Shown: piece after piece, positions 6,081 through 13,412 of the stretch
Layout: every line of letters begins with the position of its first letter
Numbering within the stretch: the first letter of the stretch is position 1
NCBI GenBank assembly: GCA_051877215.1
Contig: JBJEIR010000090.1
Coordinates: forward strand, 1 to 15,010
Direction: 5' to 3'
Source: RGIG1959 sp051877215
Lineage (GTDB): Bacteria; Bacillota; Clostridia; Oscillospirales; Acutalibacteraceae
DNA: 15,010 nt
Notes under the pieces: model-generated
What the model was told of the DNA's origin: nothing
What the model saw: only the letters and a program-made list of their open reading frames with translations
The model's database searches: none
Program-made: the position numbers and the translations under genes

Positions 6081-9000
6081 ATGAAAACATATGGGTATGT
6101 CAGACGGATTGTGTCCGTGCTTTTGTGCGTCGCGCTTTTGTGCGGCGTGCTTTCGTGCGGGATACTGTCGGTGAGCGCGGCCACATTGACAAGCAGCTAT
6201 GAGGCCGCCAAGATTTGGTTCAGTTGGTTCGGATATGATATAAAGAACACGACCACTGCCGACGCAAACGATTATATCATCCTGTTTGACAGCGGCAGCA
6301 CGACCGGCACCAACAGCAACTGGTACGAATTTGTTGTCAATTCGTACGGATATGTCACCTCGCTCGGCGGCTATAACAGCGCCATTCCTTCGGGCGGCGC
6401 GGTTGTCGCGGTCAATAAAAACGGCGACAAGGGCAAGGTGGTCATCGATCAGGTTGCGGTCGGCGATGTTATCAATGTGAATGAATATGCGTATTTGACG
6501 ATCTACCGTACGACCGACGACGACAAGCGCGCGAGCCGCTCTTACAGCGCGGACAGCGCCAGCACCTTTGCGCTGTCGTACAGCAAGACCGCCAAGATCA
6601 CCGTCGGAGGGACGGGTGTCACCACCGGCAGCTCGGTCTGGCAAAACGATGTGCTGATCAAGAAAACCGATACCGGAGCCGATTCGTCAAAGGCCGGCAA
6701 GGGCTATGTCGTGGCGGTCGGCGGCAACAATATCGATGTGCCGAGCGGCTATTTTGCGATCACCTTTGACGGACAGACCCTGAATGACAACGGCTCCAAG
6801 CCGTACAACGGCGCGCAGTTTGCAAAGGAATATATGCCCATCGGAACGCTGATAAACTGCGGCACCAATGAGATTTACATCCGCCACGACAACGCGGCGG
6901 CGGTGCGCGCCGCCAAGCTGCTGGCCGGTGTGCTGGATACGACCACCGATTCCACGCTGGCCATTTCGGCGGTGGAGGACTGTGCCGTCATCAATGACAT
7001 CACGGAAGCGGAGAACAGCTTCAAGCTGGTGGACACCGCTCAGATGAGAAGCCTTTATAACAATATGGTGGAAATCGCCGAAGGCATTTCCGCCTCGGAC
7101 AGCAACCTTGTCCAAAAGCTCGCGACCATTTATCAGAACGCCGCCGCCATTGATGACCTGAATATGGAGAAAAAGACGGTGGAATACCGCGGCATCTGGG
7201 TCAGCTCGCTGCGCGAGTCGCAGGTGGTGAACAAAACAGCCGAGCAGATTGATGCGATGATTGAAGAAGAGGTACAGGATATCGTCGATCAGGGCTACAA
7301 CATGATCCTTTATGAGGTATTCCACAATTCCTGCACGGTCATGCCGATGAACGGCGCGGGCTATGACGGGCTGAGCTATGCGCAGAATCCCTATCTGACG
7401 CCAGAAAAGAATCCGGCGCTGACCGAGCCGTACGATATGCTTGCCAAGTATGTCGAGGTCTGCCATGAAAAAGGCATCGAAATCCACACCTGGCTGGAGA
7501 CCTTCTATGTCGGCTATCAGCGCACCAACGGCGCGACCGACGCGCTGTTTGACTATTCGGTCGCGCAGAAAATCATGGACAATCCGACCAAATATGCGAA
7601 TTGGCTGAATACGGCGAGCAACGGCGACCTGTATTTCGGCGCGGCAGGCGACGGCGCTCTGCAATATTTCCTCAACCCCGGCAGCACGGGTGCGCGTACA
7701 TTCCTTTTGGAAACCTGCCGATATATTTGGAACAACTACGACATCGACGGCTTCCACCTCGACTATATCCGCTATGCGAAAACGGACAACGGCAAGTCCT
7801 TCGGCTATGATGCGGATACGCTGGCGGCATTTAGAAAGGCCTATCCGGCGTATGCCTCCTATACGGATGCCCAGTTGAAGGATTCCTCCTTCTTCCTCAA
7901 TTCCGATTGGGTGCAATTCCGCGCCGATTATGTGACGAGCTTTGTCGGCGAGGTGCATGACACCATGCTTGCCGACCGTCCGGATATGTATCTGACGGCG
8001 GCGACCGGCGCCGATTTCTCCGAAGCCAAAAACTACCTGATGCAGGATCTGCAGACATGGTTTGACAACGGCTATATCGACATTCTCTTCTCGATGGCCT
8101 ACGGCGAGAATGTCGTAAAGGATTCGACCGCGAAGCTGGTGGAGGGCAACAGCGAAAAATTTGTTGCCGCGGGCATTTCGGCAACCTACAGCCCCGAATT
8201 TGAGTATATGTGGCTGCGGCAGATCCGTCAGGCGGGCGCCGACGGCATTTCGCTCTTCTCCTATATCCCGGGCGATACAAACCAATATTATACGGACGGC
8301 GCCTATTCCGTGAAAGCGGTCACGCCGACCGGCAATGCGGCGAAGGCGGCTATGACCTATCTTGATGACACGGTCGCGCAGCGCGCACAGAAGATGCTCG
8401 ATGCCGGCGCCGTCACCACGGCACAGTACAACAATATTTTGACGGCGGTTGAAGCCGCGAAAAAAGCGGTGCGCTTAAACGGCGTCGAAGCGTCGTATAC
8501 CGAGCTCAACGCGCTGAACACCCTTGCAAGCGCTCTTAGCAATACAAATGCCAAGGCGGCGCTGCAAAAGGATGCGGCCTATCTGCTGAAGATTCGCAGC
8601 AATTCCCGCGACGCCGCCGCGCAGGAGCGTGAGCTTTCCTCTGCTGCGGGGCTGACCGTCAACGGGGTGGATGTTTCCGAAGCGAGCAGCGACTTTACCT
8701 ACACAACCGCTACGAATACGCTGTATATCCGCTCGAATAACGCGACCCTGTCCGGCTCGCTTGCAAACGGTGTCAATATCGTGCTGGCCGACGGCGTTAC
8801 CAATATGACCTTTAGCAGTGTGACGCTGACGGCGGAGGATGCGTATCCCGCTTTGGAGGCCGCCGGAGACCTTACGGTGAAGCTGGTCGGCGCCAGCAAT
8901 ATCAGCAGTGCGACGCTTCTCAATACGCAGGCTACCTACATCGGTACGGGCAAGCTGACAAACGGGAGCACGACCGTCATGTATAAAGGAGATATCAACG

Positions 9001-9164
9001 GCGACGAAGCGCTGAACAGCAGCGATATTCGCAGTATGCTCAAAGCGATCGTGAAAGAAACACCGCTTACACAGGAGCAGACGCTCATCGGCGATGTGGA
9101 CGGCGACGGCAAGGTCCTTTCTTATGACGCGCGCGTCTTCCTGTCCGTTCTTTTGCAGGCCTGA
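6081..9164 (+). CDS. Secreted GHL10-family glycoside hydrolase with C-terminal dockerin
   Basis: The 1027-residue protein begins with a signal peptide (basic MKTYGYVRR, hydrophobic core to about residue 30, cleavage probably after SVSA). Residues 35-300 contain two diverged copies of a beta-rich repeat, marked by IPSGGAVVAV...VGDVINV and VPSGYFAITF...IGTLINC. Residues 368-735 are a glycosyl hydrolase-like 10 domain (formerly DUF187): RGIWVSSLRESQ at its start, YNMILYEVF, EIHTWLETFY, and DIDGFHLDYIRYA, which holds likely active-site carboxylates. A helical linker and a small beta region follow. The C-terminus (971-1027) is a type I dockerin with two calcium loops, DINGDEALNSSDI and DVDGDGKVLSYDA. 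GHL10 proteins act on cell-wall or other glycans, but the substrate here is unknown. The start is set by the promoter and by AGGAAAGGA (6059-6067). The dockerin implies docking to a cohesin scaffold encoded elsewhere. Confidence 0.92.
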   Translation: MKTYGYVRRIVSVLLCVALLCGVLSCGILSVSAATLTSSYEAAKIWFSWFGYDIKNTTTADANDYIILFDSGSTTGTNSNWYEFVVNSYGYVTSLGGYNSAIPSGGAVVAVNKNGDKGKVVIDQVAVGDVINVNEYAYLTIYRTTDDDKRASRSYSADSASTFALSYSKTAKITVGGTGVTTGSSVWQNDVLIKKTDTGADSSKAGKGYVVAVGGNNIDVPSGYFAITFDGQTLNDNGSKPYNGAQFAKEYMPIGTLINCGTNEIYIRHDNAAAVRAAKLLAGVLDTTTDSTLAISAVEDCAVINDITEAENSFKLVDTAQMRSLYNNMVEIAEGISASDSNLVQKLATIYQNAAAIDDLNMEKKTVEYRGIWVSSLRESQVVNKTAEQIDAMIEEEVQDIVDQGYNMILYEVFHNSCTVMPMNGAGYDGLSYAQNPYLTPEKNPALTEPYDMLAKYVEVCHEKGIEIHTWLETFYVGYQRTNGATDALFDYSVAQKIMDNPTKYANWLNTASNGDLYFGAAGDGALQYFLNPGSTGARTFLLETCRYIWNNYDIDGFHLDYIRYAKTDNGKSFGYDADTLAAFRKAYPAYASYTDAQLKDSSFFLNSDWVQFRADYVTSFVGEVHDTMLADRPDMYLTAATGADFSEAKNYLMQDLQTWFDNGYIDILFSMAYGENVVKDSTAKLVEGNSEKFVAAGISATYSPEFEYMWLRQIRQAGADGISLFSYIPGDTNQYYTDGAYSVKAVTPTGNAAKAAMTYLDDTVAQRAQKMLDAGAVTTAQYNNILTAVEAAKKAVRLNGVEASYTELNALNTLASALSNTNAKAALQKDAAYLLKIRSNSRDAAAQERELSSAAGLTVNGVDVSEASSDFTYTTATNTLYIRSNNATLSGSLANGVNIVLADGVTNMTFSSVTLTAEDAYPALEAAGDLTVKLVGASNISSATLLNTQATYIGTGKLTNGSTTVMYKGDINGDEALNSSDIRSMLKAIVKETPLTQEQTLIGDVDGDGKVLSYDARVFLSVLLQA

Positions 9165-9183
9165 GAATTCTCCGCTGACAAAA

Positions 9184-9221
9184 CCGTTTCAAAGCTCGCT
9201 TAAACGGCCGCTTTGAAACGG
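9184..9221 (+). terminator. Hairpin after the dockerin glycosidase gene
   Basis: Perfect 12-bp arms (9184-9195 with 9210-9221) enclose a 14-base loop, 19 bases after the stop codon. No T run follows, so it may be a Rho-independent terminator of poor quality or a 3'-end stabilising hairpin. Confidence 0.5.
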
Positions 9222-9398
9222 GCGGTGTCGGCAAAATCGACAGACAGTCAAGCGCTTTTCTCCGCCTTCGGCCGCGTGGAAAAGGAAACCGTAAAAGGCA
9301 ACGGCAATAGGCGAAAACAAAAGGCGGAAAAGCCGTCACGGATTGTGCTTTAAATTGCTTATTGGATATATTTAAAATGCCTTTACTCAAAAAGTATC
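9222..9398. other. Intergenic stretch without a gene
   Basis: No supported gene lies in the 308 bases between the glycosidase and the next surface protein. Apart from the hairpin at its start and the promoter at its end it holds only imperfect inverted repeats: a TTTTCTCCGCC element near 9256-9266 is roughly complementary to AAGGCGGAAAAG near 9321-9332. The composition shifts to AT-rich from about 9350. Confidence 0.6.
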
Positions 9399-9427
9399 TT
9401 GTATTTCGCATAAAAGGGAAGTACAAT
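9399..9427 (+). promoter_or_regulatory. Promoter of the KTGE-tailed surface protein gene
   Basis: TTGTAT (9399-9404) and TACAAT (9422-9427) are separated by 17 bases, in an AT-rich stretch about 45 bases before the start codon. The predicted leader is about 39 bases and includes an AAAGGAGG ribosome binding site. Confidence 0.78.
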
Positions 9428-9472
9428 TATAGACGCTTACATAAGCAACAATTTAAAGGAGGAACTTTCATT

Positions 9473-10351
9473 ATGAAAAAACTGTTGAGCGTTTTGCTGG
9501 CAGTGGCCATGATGGTCACGGCTATGTCCGCTCTGTCTTTCTCTGCTTCTGCTGCTGAGGATGATATCTGCCTGTACAGCGGTCTTCTCAAGGATGCAGA
9601 CGGAAACGACGTGACCAGCGGTGAAAACGAGAACAACGCCAAATGGTCCTATGCCGACGGCGTGCTGACGATCGAGTCCACTTCCGACGCGGGCGCAAGC
9701 TTTGATATTTGGTCGCCTGTTGCCGAATTTGATGTGGCCACTCAGAAGGGCATCGTTTTCAACTATGTCGCCGATGTGCCTGTCTTTATGTGCGTTCAGG
9801 TGACCACCAAGGCCGGCGAGAAATGGCCGAGCACCGGTTCTGACTTCTACAACACCTTCGGCTATGCGGCCGGAGATCTGACCGATGCGACCGTTAACAA
9901 CGAGGCGCAGAAGTTTATGCCCGCCGGTTCCAAGTCCGGTATCATCAACCTGAACGGCTTCTTCACCTGGGATGCCGCGAACGGCAACGACCAGACTCCC
10001 GAAGGCGGCAAGAGCAAGATCAGCCTTGTCAACCTCAAGCTGGCCGGTAAGGGCAAGATTGAAATCTATGCGCTGCACCTGACCACCGACGCTCCCACTG
10101 AGGGCGCCGATGTCAAAGAGGGCGGCAAGAACGGGTATCTCTCCGGTGTGGCTGCGACGGATCCGACCACTGCCGGTGGCGATAACACCACTGCGGCCGG
10201 CGGCAACTCCGCTACCACCACCGCTGCCAACGGCTCGTCTGCAAAGACCGGCGAAGAGAGCAATGCGTTGCTGTTCGTCGTGGTCGCTGCGGTCGCTGTT
10301 GCGGTTGTCGGTGTGAGCGCCGTCGCTGCCAAAAAGGCAAAGTCCAAATAA
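9473..10351 (+). CDS. Exported surface protein with beta-rich domain, linker and KTGE/transmembrane tail
   Basis: The 292-residue protein has a clear signal peptide (MKKLLSVLLAVAMMVTAMSA, cleavage likely after ASA near residue 27). Residues 28-215 form a beta-rich domain with YADGVLTIES, aromatic residues (FDIWSPVAEF, FFTWDAANG) and KISLVNLKLAGKGKIEIYAL. This looks like a carbohydrate-binding beta-sandwich, but I cannot name a family. Residues about 228-257 are a low-complexity T/A/G linker typical of cell-wall spanning regions. The tail is KTGE (258-261), a hydrophobic helix (265-286) and a basic end (KKAKSK): the layout of a sortase substrate, but with SAKTG in place of LPxTG. It could be sortase-anchored or simply held by the membrane helix. 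The start ATG has a near-perfect AAAGGAGG site and its own promoter; the open frame upstream to 9362 is not used. A strong terminator follows. Confidence 0.88.
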   Translation: MKKLLSVLLAVAMMVTAMSALSFSASAAEDDICLYSGLLKDADGNDVTSGENENNAKWSYADGVLTIESTSDAGASFDIWSPVAEFDVATQKGIVFNYVADVPVFMCVQVTTKAGEKWPSTGSDFYNTFGYAAGDLTDATVNNEAQKFMPAGSKSGIINLNGFFTWDAANGNDQTPEGGKSKISLVNLKLAGKGKIEIYALHLTTDAPTEGADVKEGGKNGYLSGVAATDPTTAGGDNTTAAGGNSATTTAANGSSAKTGEESNALLFVVVAAVAVAVVGVSAVAAKKAKSK

Positions 10352-10388
10352 GGAATTTGACCGATACGATTGATCGTATGGATTGCTG

Positions 10389-10422
10389 AAAAAGGCTCGC
10401 GGAATGTTCCGCGAGCCTTTTT
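10389..10422 (+). terminator. Rho-independent terminator of the surface protein gene
   Basis: An 11-bp GC-rich stem (10394-10404 with 10407-10417, extended by the flanking A and T runs) with a tight loop ends in five T residues. It lies 38 bases after the stop codon. Confidence 0.95.
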
Positions 10423-10714
10423 GCTTTTATTTTCCGCTTACAACTGTCGGCGGCTTGAATGGTTTTTCTGAAAAACGGATGGTGAAAAAGCGTTCGAGCA
10501 AGACTTTGTATGCGCGGTTTATCGGCGCACGCTTGTGCACGGCGAACGGGGCGTTTGCGTGTGTGCGGCAAGCGTTTTTTGTTGCTGACTTAAATAGGCC
10601 CTTTGGAAACAGGCGCGCCTGGGGAAAATACCGGGGGGATATGCACCGATTCGTTTTATACGCCCCGGCTGTGTGAGGCCTTCAACACAGGCTGCGGCGG
10701 CTTTTAAGCCAATC
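10423..10714. other. Intergenic stretch without a gene
   Basis: No supported gene is visible between the two terminators. Open frames here have no ribosome binding site or recognisable protein. A 12-bp perfect palindrome, CAGGCGCGCCTG (10610-10621), and several short stem-forming pieces are present, with no sign of an RNA gene that I can name. Confidence 0.55.
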
Positions 10715-10754
10715 AAAAAGAGGATTGTCCCGCAAGCGGGGCGATCCTCTTTTT
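10715..10754. terminator. Bidirectional terminator
   Basis: Arms AAAAAGAGGAT (10715-10725) and ATCCTCTTTTT (10744-10754) continue inward for seven more pairs (two of them G-T) to a CAAG loop. The A run on one side and T run on the other make it functional in both directions. On the minus strand it ends the small gene that stops at 10784. Confidence 0.92.
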
Positions 10755-10783
10755 GCTGTTTTGCTATTTGCGGTACGCGTGTG

Positions 10784-11017
10784 TTATGCGTGTTCCTCCG
10801 CCCAAGCGAGCGCGCGATCTTTTGAAACGCACGCGATTTTCTCCTCAGGATAGGGAGAGGCTTCACCGCCGCGGCCAAAGAGAAAATAGTGTCCCTCGGG
10901 AGCCTGATACAGGATTTCTTCGTATCCCGCGGGGTCGCCAAACGCACCGTAGCTTGCACGGGCGACAATAACGGCGGTATCGGTGTCATAAACTTTTTTA
11001 CGAATGATCTTTTGCAT
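10784..11017 (-). CDS. Small uncharacterised protein of a family common in Firmicutes
   Basis: This 77-residue protein starts at an ATG with AAGGAGG 8 bases upstream. The pattern KKVYDTDTA at the start, then YEEILYQAPEGHYFLFGRGG, EEKIACVSKDRALAWAEEH at the end, follows a family of small proteins whose members read roughly KKYDTETA...YEE.LYRKK.GEFFLYGEGG...PLT..EA.EWAE. They occur in Firmicute genomes, often in accessory DNA, and have no known function. The order suggests a small beta-sheet followed by a C-terminal helix. There is no signal peptide or membrane segment. It has its own promoter (11104-11132) and terminator and so is a single-gene unit. Confidence 0.8.
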   Translation of the reverse strand: MQKIIRKKVYDTDTAVIVARASYGAFGDPAGYEEILYQAPEGHYFLFGRGGEASPYPEEKIACVSKDRALAWAEEHA

Positions 11018-11103
11018 GGGCACGGCCTCCTTTCGTCGGCGTTTTGTCAGCGCCGTCAATATTTGCGGAAAGCAGTTTGAAAATGCAGCTCCCACATACC
11101 CTT

Positions 11104-11132
11104 ATTGTAGACTACTTTTGCAAAAAAAACAA
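11104..11132 (-). promoter_or_regulatory. Promoter of the small 77-residue protein gene
   Basis: On the minus strand TTGTTT (11132-11127) and TACAAT (11109-11104) have a 17-base spacer, about 87 bases before the start codon. The -35 element overlaps the T run of the queT terminator. Confidence 0.7.
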
Positions 11133-11162
11133 GCGATAAAACCGCACGAAAAACAGCGGTTT
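11122..11162 (-). terminator. Probable terminator of queT
   Basis: On the minus strand a 7-bp stem (11162-11156 with 11145-11139) with a 10-base loop is followed by TTT, and after a short gap by a run of eight T (11129-11122). It lies about 52 bases after the queT stop codon. Confidence 0.55.
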
Positions 11163-11213
11163 CGGTCGAAATTTATCATATCGGTTGCATAAATCGGACA
11201 ACGCTCCTGTCGG

Positions 11214-11765
11214 TTAGGAACGGCTTTGAGCATTGCCCGAAAACAGCTTTTTTGCGGCCCCTGTTTTATCCAGCGCCGCAAAGAGAATCAATCCGCCGAC
11301 GATACAGGCGGCCAGCTGCCCTAGTCCGACATCCAGCGCCATGAGAGCAAATCCGTCCCATGTCAGCCCGCCGAGTACCGTAATGGAGAGCTCCATGCCG
11401 ATGATGACAGCGTTGAACAGCACGGGCGGTATGGTCGAGAGAACGGGAAAACCGAACAAGCGGATGTTTCGAAGAGCATAGGAACACAGGGCCGCCAGCA
11501 GAGTTGCCGCACTCCCGAACAGGATGTCCAGCACGCCCGCCGTATTGGCGCCGATGGCGATGCCGACAGCATTGGCAAGAATGCAGCCGACGGTCAGCCC
11601 CGGGATGGCGGCAGGCGTAAAGACCGGCAAAACGGTCAGCGCTTCGGATAAACGAAGCTGCACCGGCCCAAAACCGATCGGCGAGATGATCAGCGTCAAT
11701 ACAGCGTAAAGAGCGGCGATCAATCCCGCCTGTGTCAGGCGGTGCAGTGAACGGGAAGATTTCAT
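11214..11765 (-). CDS. queT: QueT-family membrane protein, queuosine-precursor ECF transporter S component
   Basis: QueT proteins are the substrate-binding membrane subunits of energy-coupling factor transporters, thought to import a precursor of the tRNA base queuosine (preQ0, preQ1 or queuine), and use a shared EcfA-EcfT energising module encoded elsewhere. The 183-residue protein has five or six hydrophobic helices. Family features are LTQAGLIAALYAVLTLI at the start, GPVQLRLSEALTVLPVFTPAAIPGL (the conserved R.SEALT.LP segment), GCILAN, LDILFGSAATLLAAL, and the C-terminal VGGLILFAALDKTG. The assignment is supported independently by a probable preQ1-I riboswitch in the leader. The ATG at 11765 has an AGGAGG site 9 bases upstream. 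The gene is a single unit transcribed away from the radical SAM gene. Confidence 0.92.
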   Translation of the reverse strand: MKSSRSLHRLTQAGLIAALYAVLTLIISPIGFGPVQLRLSEALTVLPVFTPAAIPGLTVGCILANAVGIAIGANTAGVLDILFGSAATLLAALCSYALRNIRLFGFPVLSTIPPVLFNAVIIGMELSITVLGGLTWDGFALMALDVGLGQLAACIVGGLILFAALDKTGAAKKLFSGNAQSRS

Positions 11766-11774
11766 ATGTATTTG

Positions 11775-11817
11775 CCTCCTAGTTTTATTTTAGGTCAGGA
11801 TGGATTTCGAACTGACC
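11775..11817 (-). promoter_or_regulatory. Probable preQ1-I riboswitch overlapping the queT ribosome binding site
   Basis: On the minus strand a 6-bp stem, GGTCAG (11817-11812) with CTGACC (11798-11793), encloses a 13-base loop. It is followed by an A-rich tail and then CTAGGAGG, the queT ribosome binding site. GTTC at the stem-loop junction, an ATCC-ATCC stretch aligning with the conserved ACACCC region, and the AAAACTA tail agree with the compact preQ1-I aptamer. Loop bases TCC can pair with GGA of the ribosome binding site, so ligand binding would hide it and stop translation. There is no terminator hairpin, which favours translational control. Confidence 0.75.
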
Positions 11818-11837
11818 GCGGCGATGACCGCTAAAAA

Positions 11838-11866
11838 AGCATACCTCTTTTTCAGGCGTTTGTCAA
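11838..11866 (-). promoter_or_regulatory. Promoter of queT
   Basis: On the minus strand a perfect TTGACA (11866-11861) and TATGCT (11843-11838) have a 17-base spacer. Transcription would start near 11831, about 14 bases before the riboswitch. Confidence 0.82.
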
Positions 11867-11903
11867 TCATCTCTTTCTTTTGCGGCCATTCTTTTTATAA
11901 AAA

Positions 11904-11942
11904 ATAGAACAAATGTTTGACAAAAGCAAACATTTGTTCTAT
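11904..11942 (+). promoter_or_regulatory. Paired LexA-type (SOS) boxes overlapping a promoter
   Basis: Two perfect 16-bp arms (11904-11919 and 11927-11942) form an inverted repeat with a 7-base spacer. Each arm contains GAACAAATGTTT (11907-11918 forward, 11928-11939 reverse), which fits the core GAACRNRYGTTY of the Bacillus-type LexA box at every position. Their centres are 21 bp apart, two helical turns, so two repressor dimers would bind the same face. The first box overlaps the -35 element; the second fills the spacer up to the -10 element. Confidence 0.8.
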
Positions 11943-11945
11943 ACT
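11917..11945 (+). promoter_or_regulatory. Promoter of the radical SAM / DUF4130 pair
   Basis: A perfect TTGACA (11917-11922) and TATACT (11940-11945) have the ideal 17-base spacing. Transcription would start near 11952, giving a leader of about 150 bases that contains short inverted repeats (for example CGCTTTGAAAGCG, 12064-12076). Strong consensus elements under tight operators fit a gene that is silent until derepressed. Confidence 0.85.
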
Positions 11946-12101
11946 GTGAGATACACAACATACCGAAAAGACAGTGCTGCCGACACGGCCGATATTCATA
12001 GCTCAAAAAAATATAAAAAGCGGCTTTTGAGGCAAGGCGTTGCCGAAACGCTTTGCGGCGAGGCGCTTTGAAAGCGTGGACAAGCAAAGGAGGAACAGAA
12101 G

Positions 12102-13412
12102 ATGGATTTGATGGAAAAGCTGAAAATTTTGACTGATTCCGCAAAATATGATGCGGCGTGTACCTCCAGCGGTGTCGACCGCTCGCCGGTTGCGGGGCGG
12201 CTCGGAAGCTGCTGTGCGCCGGGGATCTGTCACAGCTTTTCGGCGGACGGGCGCTGCATTTCGCTTTTAAAGGTGCTGATGACCAACTATTGCCGTTACG
12301 ATTGTCAATACTGTGTCAACCGCCGCTCAAACGATGTGCCCCGCGCGGCGTTTACGCCGAAGGAATTGGCGGAACTGACGATTTCCTTTTATCGGCGCAA
12401 TATGATTGAGGGCTTGTTTCTCAGCTCGGGCGTATGTCGTTCTCCCGACGATACCATGGAACAAATGACGCAGGTGCTCTCGCTGCTGCGAGAGGAGTAT
12501 GGCTTTCACGGCTACATTCATGCAAAGGCCATTCCCGGCTGTTCGCCCGAGTGGGTGCAGCGAATGGGAATGCTGTGCGACCGCATGAGCGTCAACATTG
12601 AAATGCCGAGCGAGCAAAGCCTGTCTGTATTTGCTCCGGACAAGAAAAAGGACGCGATTCTGCGCCCGATGGGCGCCATTCGCGATCAAATTGCCGAGCG
12701 AGCGGAGCTTGTCCGCTATCGCCATGCGCCGCGTTTTGCGCCCGCGGGACAAAGCACGCAAATGATTATCGGGGCGACGCCCGAGACTGATCGGCAGATC
12801 TTGCGCTTGACCGAGGGACTCTATCGCCGCTATCATTTGAAGCGCGTTTTTTATTCCGCCTATATTCCCGTCGGCACGCACGCGCTGCTGCCGAAAAATG
12901 TGCCGCCGCCGCTCTTACGCGAGCATCGGCTTTACCAGTGCGATTGGCTGCTGCGCTATTACGGCTTTACGGCGGAGGAAATTCTCGATGAACAGCATCC
13001 GTCCCTTGACCCGCTGCTCGACCCGAAATGCCAGTGGGCGCTGCGTCATATGGAGCTGTTTCCCGTGGAGGTCAACCGCGCGGACAAAGAGACCCTGCTT
13101 CGCGTGCCGGGGCTCGGCGTGGTATCGGTGAAGCGAATTTTGTCCGCCCGACGCTCAAAAACGCTCGATTTTGACGATCTGAAAAAGCTGGGGGTCGTTT
13201 TGAAGCGCGCCGTGTATTTTATCACCTGCAAGGGCAGGCTGAAGCCGGGTGTGAAGCTCGATGACCGCTTTGCTTATGAAAATCTCACCGCCGATGCGCG
13301 GCGGGATAAGCGGCTGCCGCAAGGGGACGAGGTACAGCAGCTCACATGGGCGGATACGGCCCTGCTGCCGACAGCGGCCGAGCAGTCACTGTGTGCCGTC
13401 GGACAGTTGTAA
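12102..13412 (+). CDS. Putative DNA modification/repair radical SAM protein with helix-hairpin-helix
   Basis: The 436-residue protein carries the radical SAM motif CRYDCQYC (Cys64, Cys68, Cys71), which binds the 4Fe-4S cluster that cleaves S-adenosylmethionine. A family-specific block precedes it, GSCCAPGICHSF followed by GRC (Cys37, Cys38, Cys43, Cys52); these cysteines might hold a second metal site (inference). The barrel continues through LFLSSGV, GYIHAKAIPG and VNIEMPS. Residues about 322-352 are a helix-hairpin-helix, VNRADKETLLRVPGLGVVSVKRI, a non-specific DNA-binding element. This architecture is the family annotated as putative DNA modification/repair radical SAM protein (rSAM_link_UDG), known for constant pairing with the gene that follows, which in some species is fused to a uracil-DNA glycosylase domain. 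The reaction is unknown. AAAGGAGG (12086-12093) sits 8 bases before the ATG. The LexA-type operator upstream suggests induction by DNA damage. Confidence 0.93.
   Translation: MDLMEKLKILTDSAKYDAACTSSGVDRSPVAGRLGSCCAPGICHSFSADGRCISLLKVLMTNYCRYDCQYCVNRRSNDVPRAAFTPKELAELTISFYRRNMIEGLFLSSGVCRSPDDTMEQMTQVLSLLREEYGFHGYIHAKAIPGCSPEWVQRMGMLCDRMSVNIEMPSEQSLSVFAPDKKKDAILRPMGAIRDQIAERAELVRYRHAPRFAPAGQSTQMIIGATPETDRQILRLTEGLYRRYHLKRVFYSAYIPVGTHALLPKNVPPPLLREHRLYQCDWLLRYYGFTAEEILDEQHPSLDPLLDPKCQWALRHMELFPVEVNRADKETLLRVPGLGVVSVKRILSARRSKTLDFDDLKKLGVVLKRAVYFITCKGRLKPGVKLDDRFAYENLTADARRDKRLPQGDEVQQLTWADTALLPTAAEQSLCAVGQL

Noticed and set aside
6687..8285. A 532-codon open frame on the minus strand
   Set aside because: It lies wholly antisense to the well-supported glycosidase gene, has no recognisable domain and no ribosome binding site. 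Long antisense frames are expected opposite GC-rich codons.
10610..10621. Perfect 12-bp palindrome CAGGCGCGCCTG
   Set aside because: It is isolated, with no repeat copies or nearby promoter in view. A palindrome of this size can occur by chance in GC-rich DNA.
11904..11942. The large palindrome read as a transcription terminator
   Set aside because: The predicted transcripts on both strands start outside it or run away from it, there is no T run, and it carries promoter elements and LexA-type cores.
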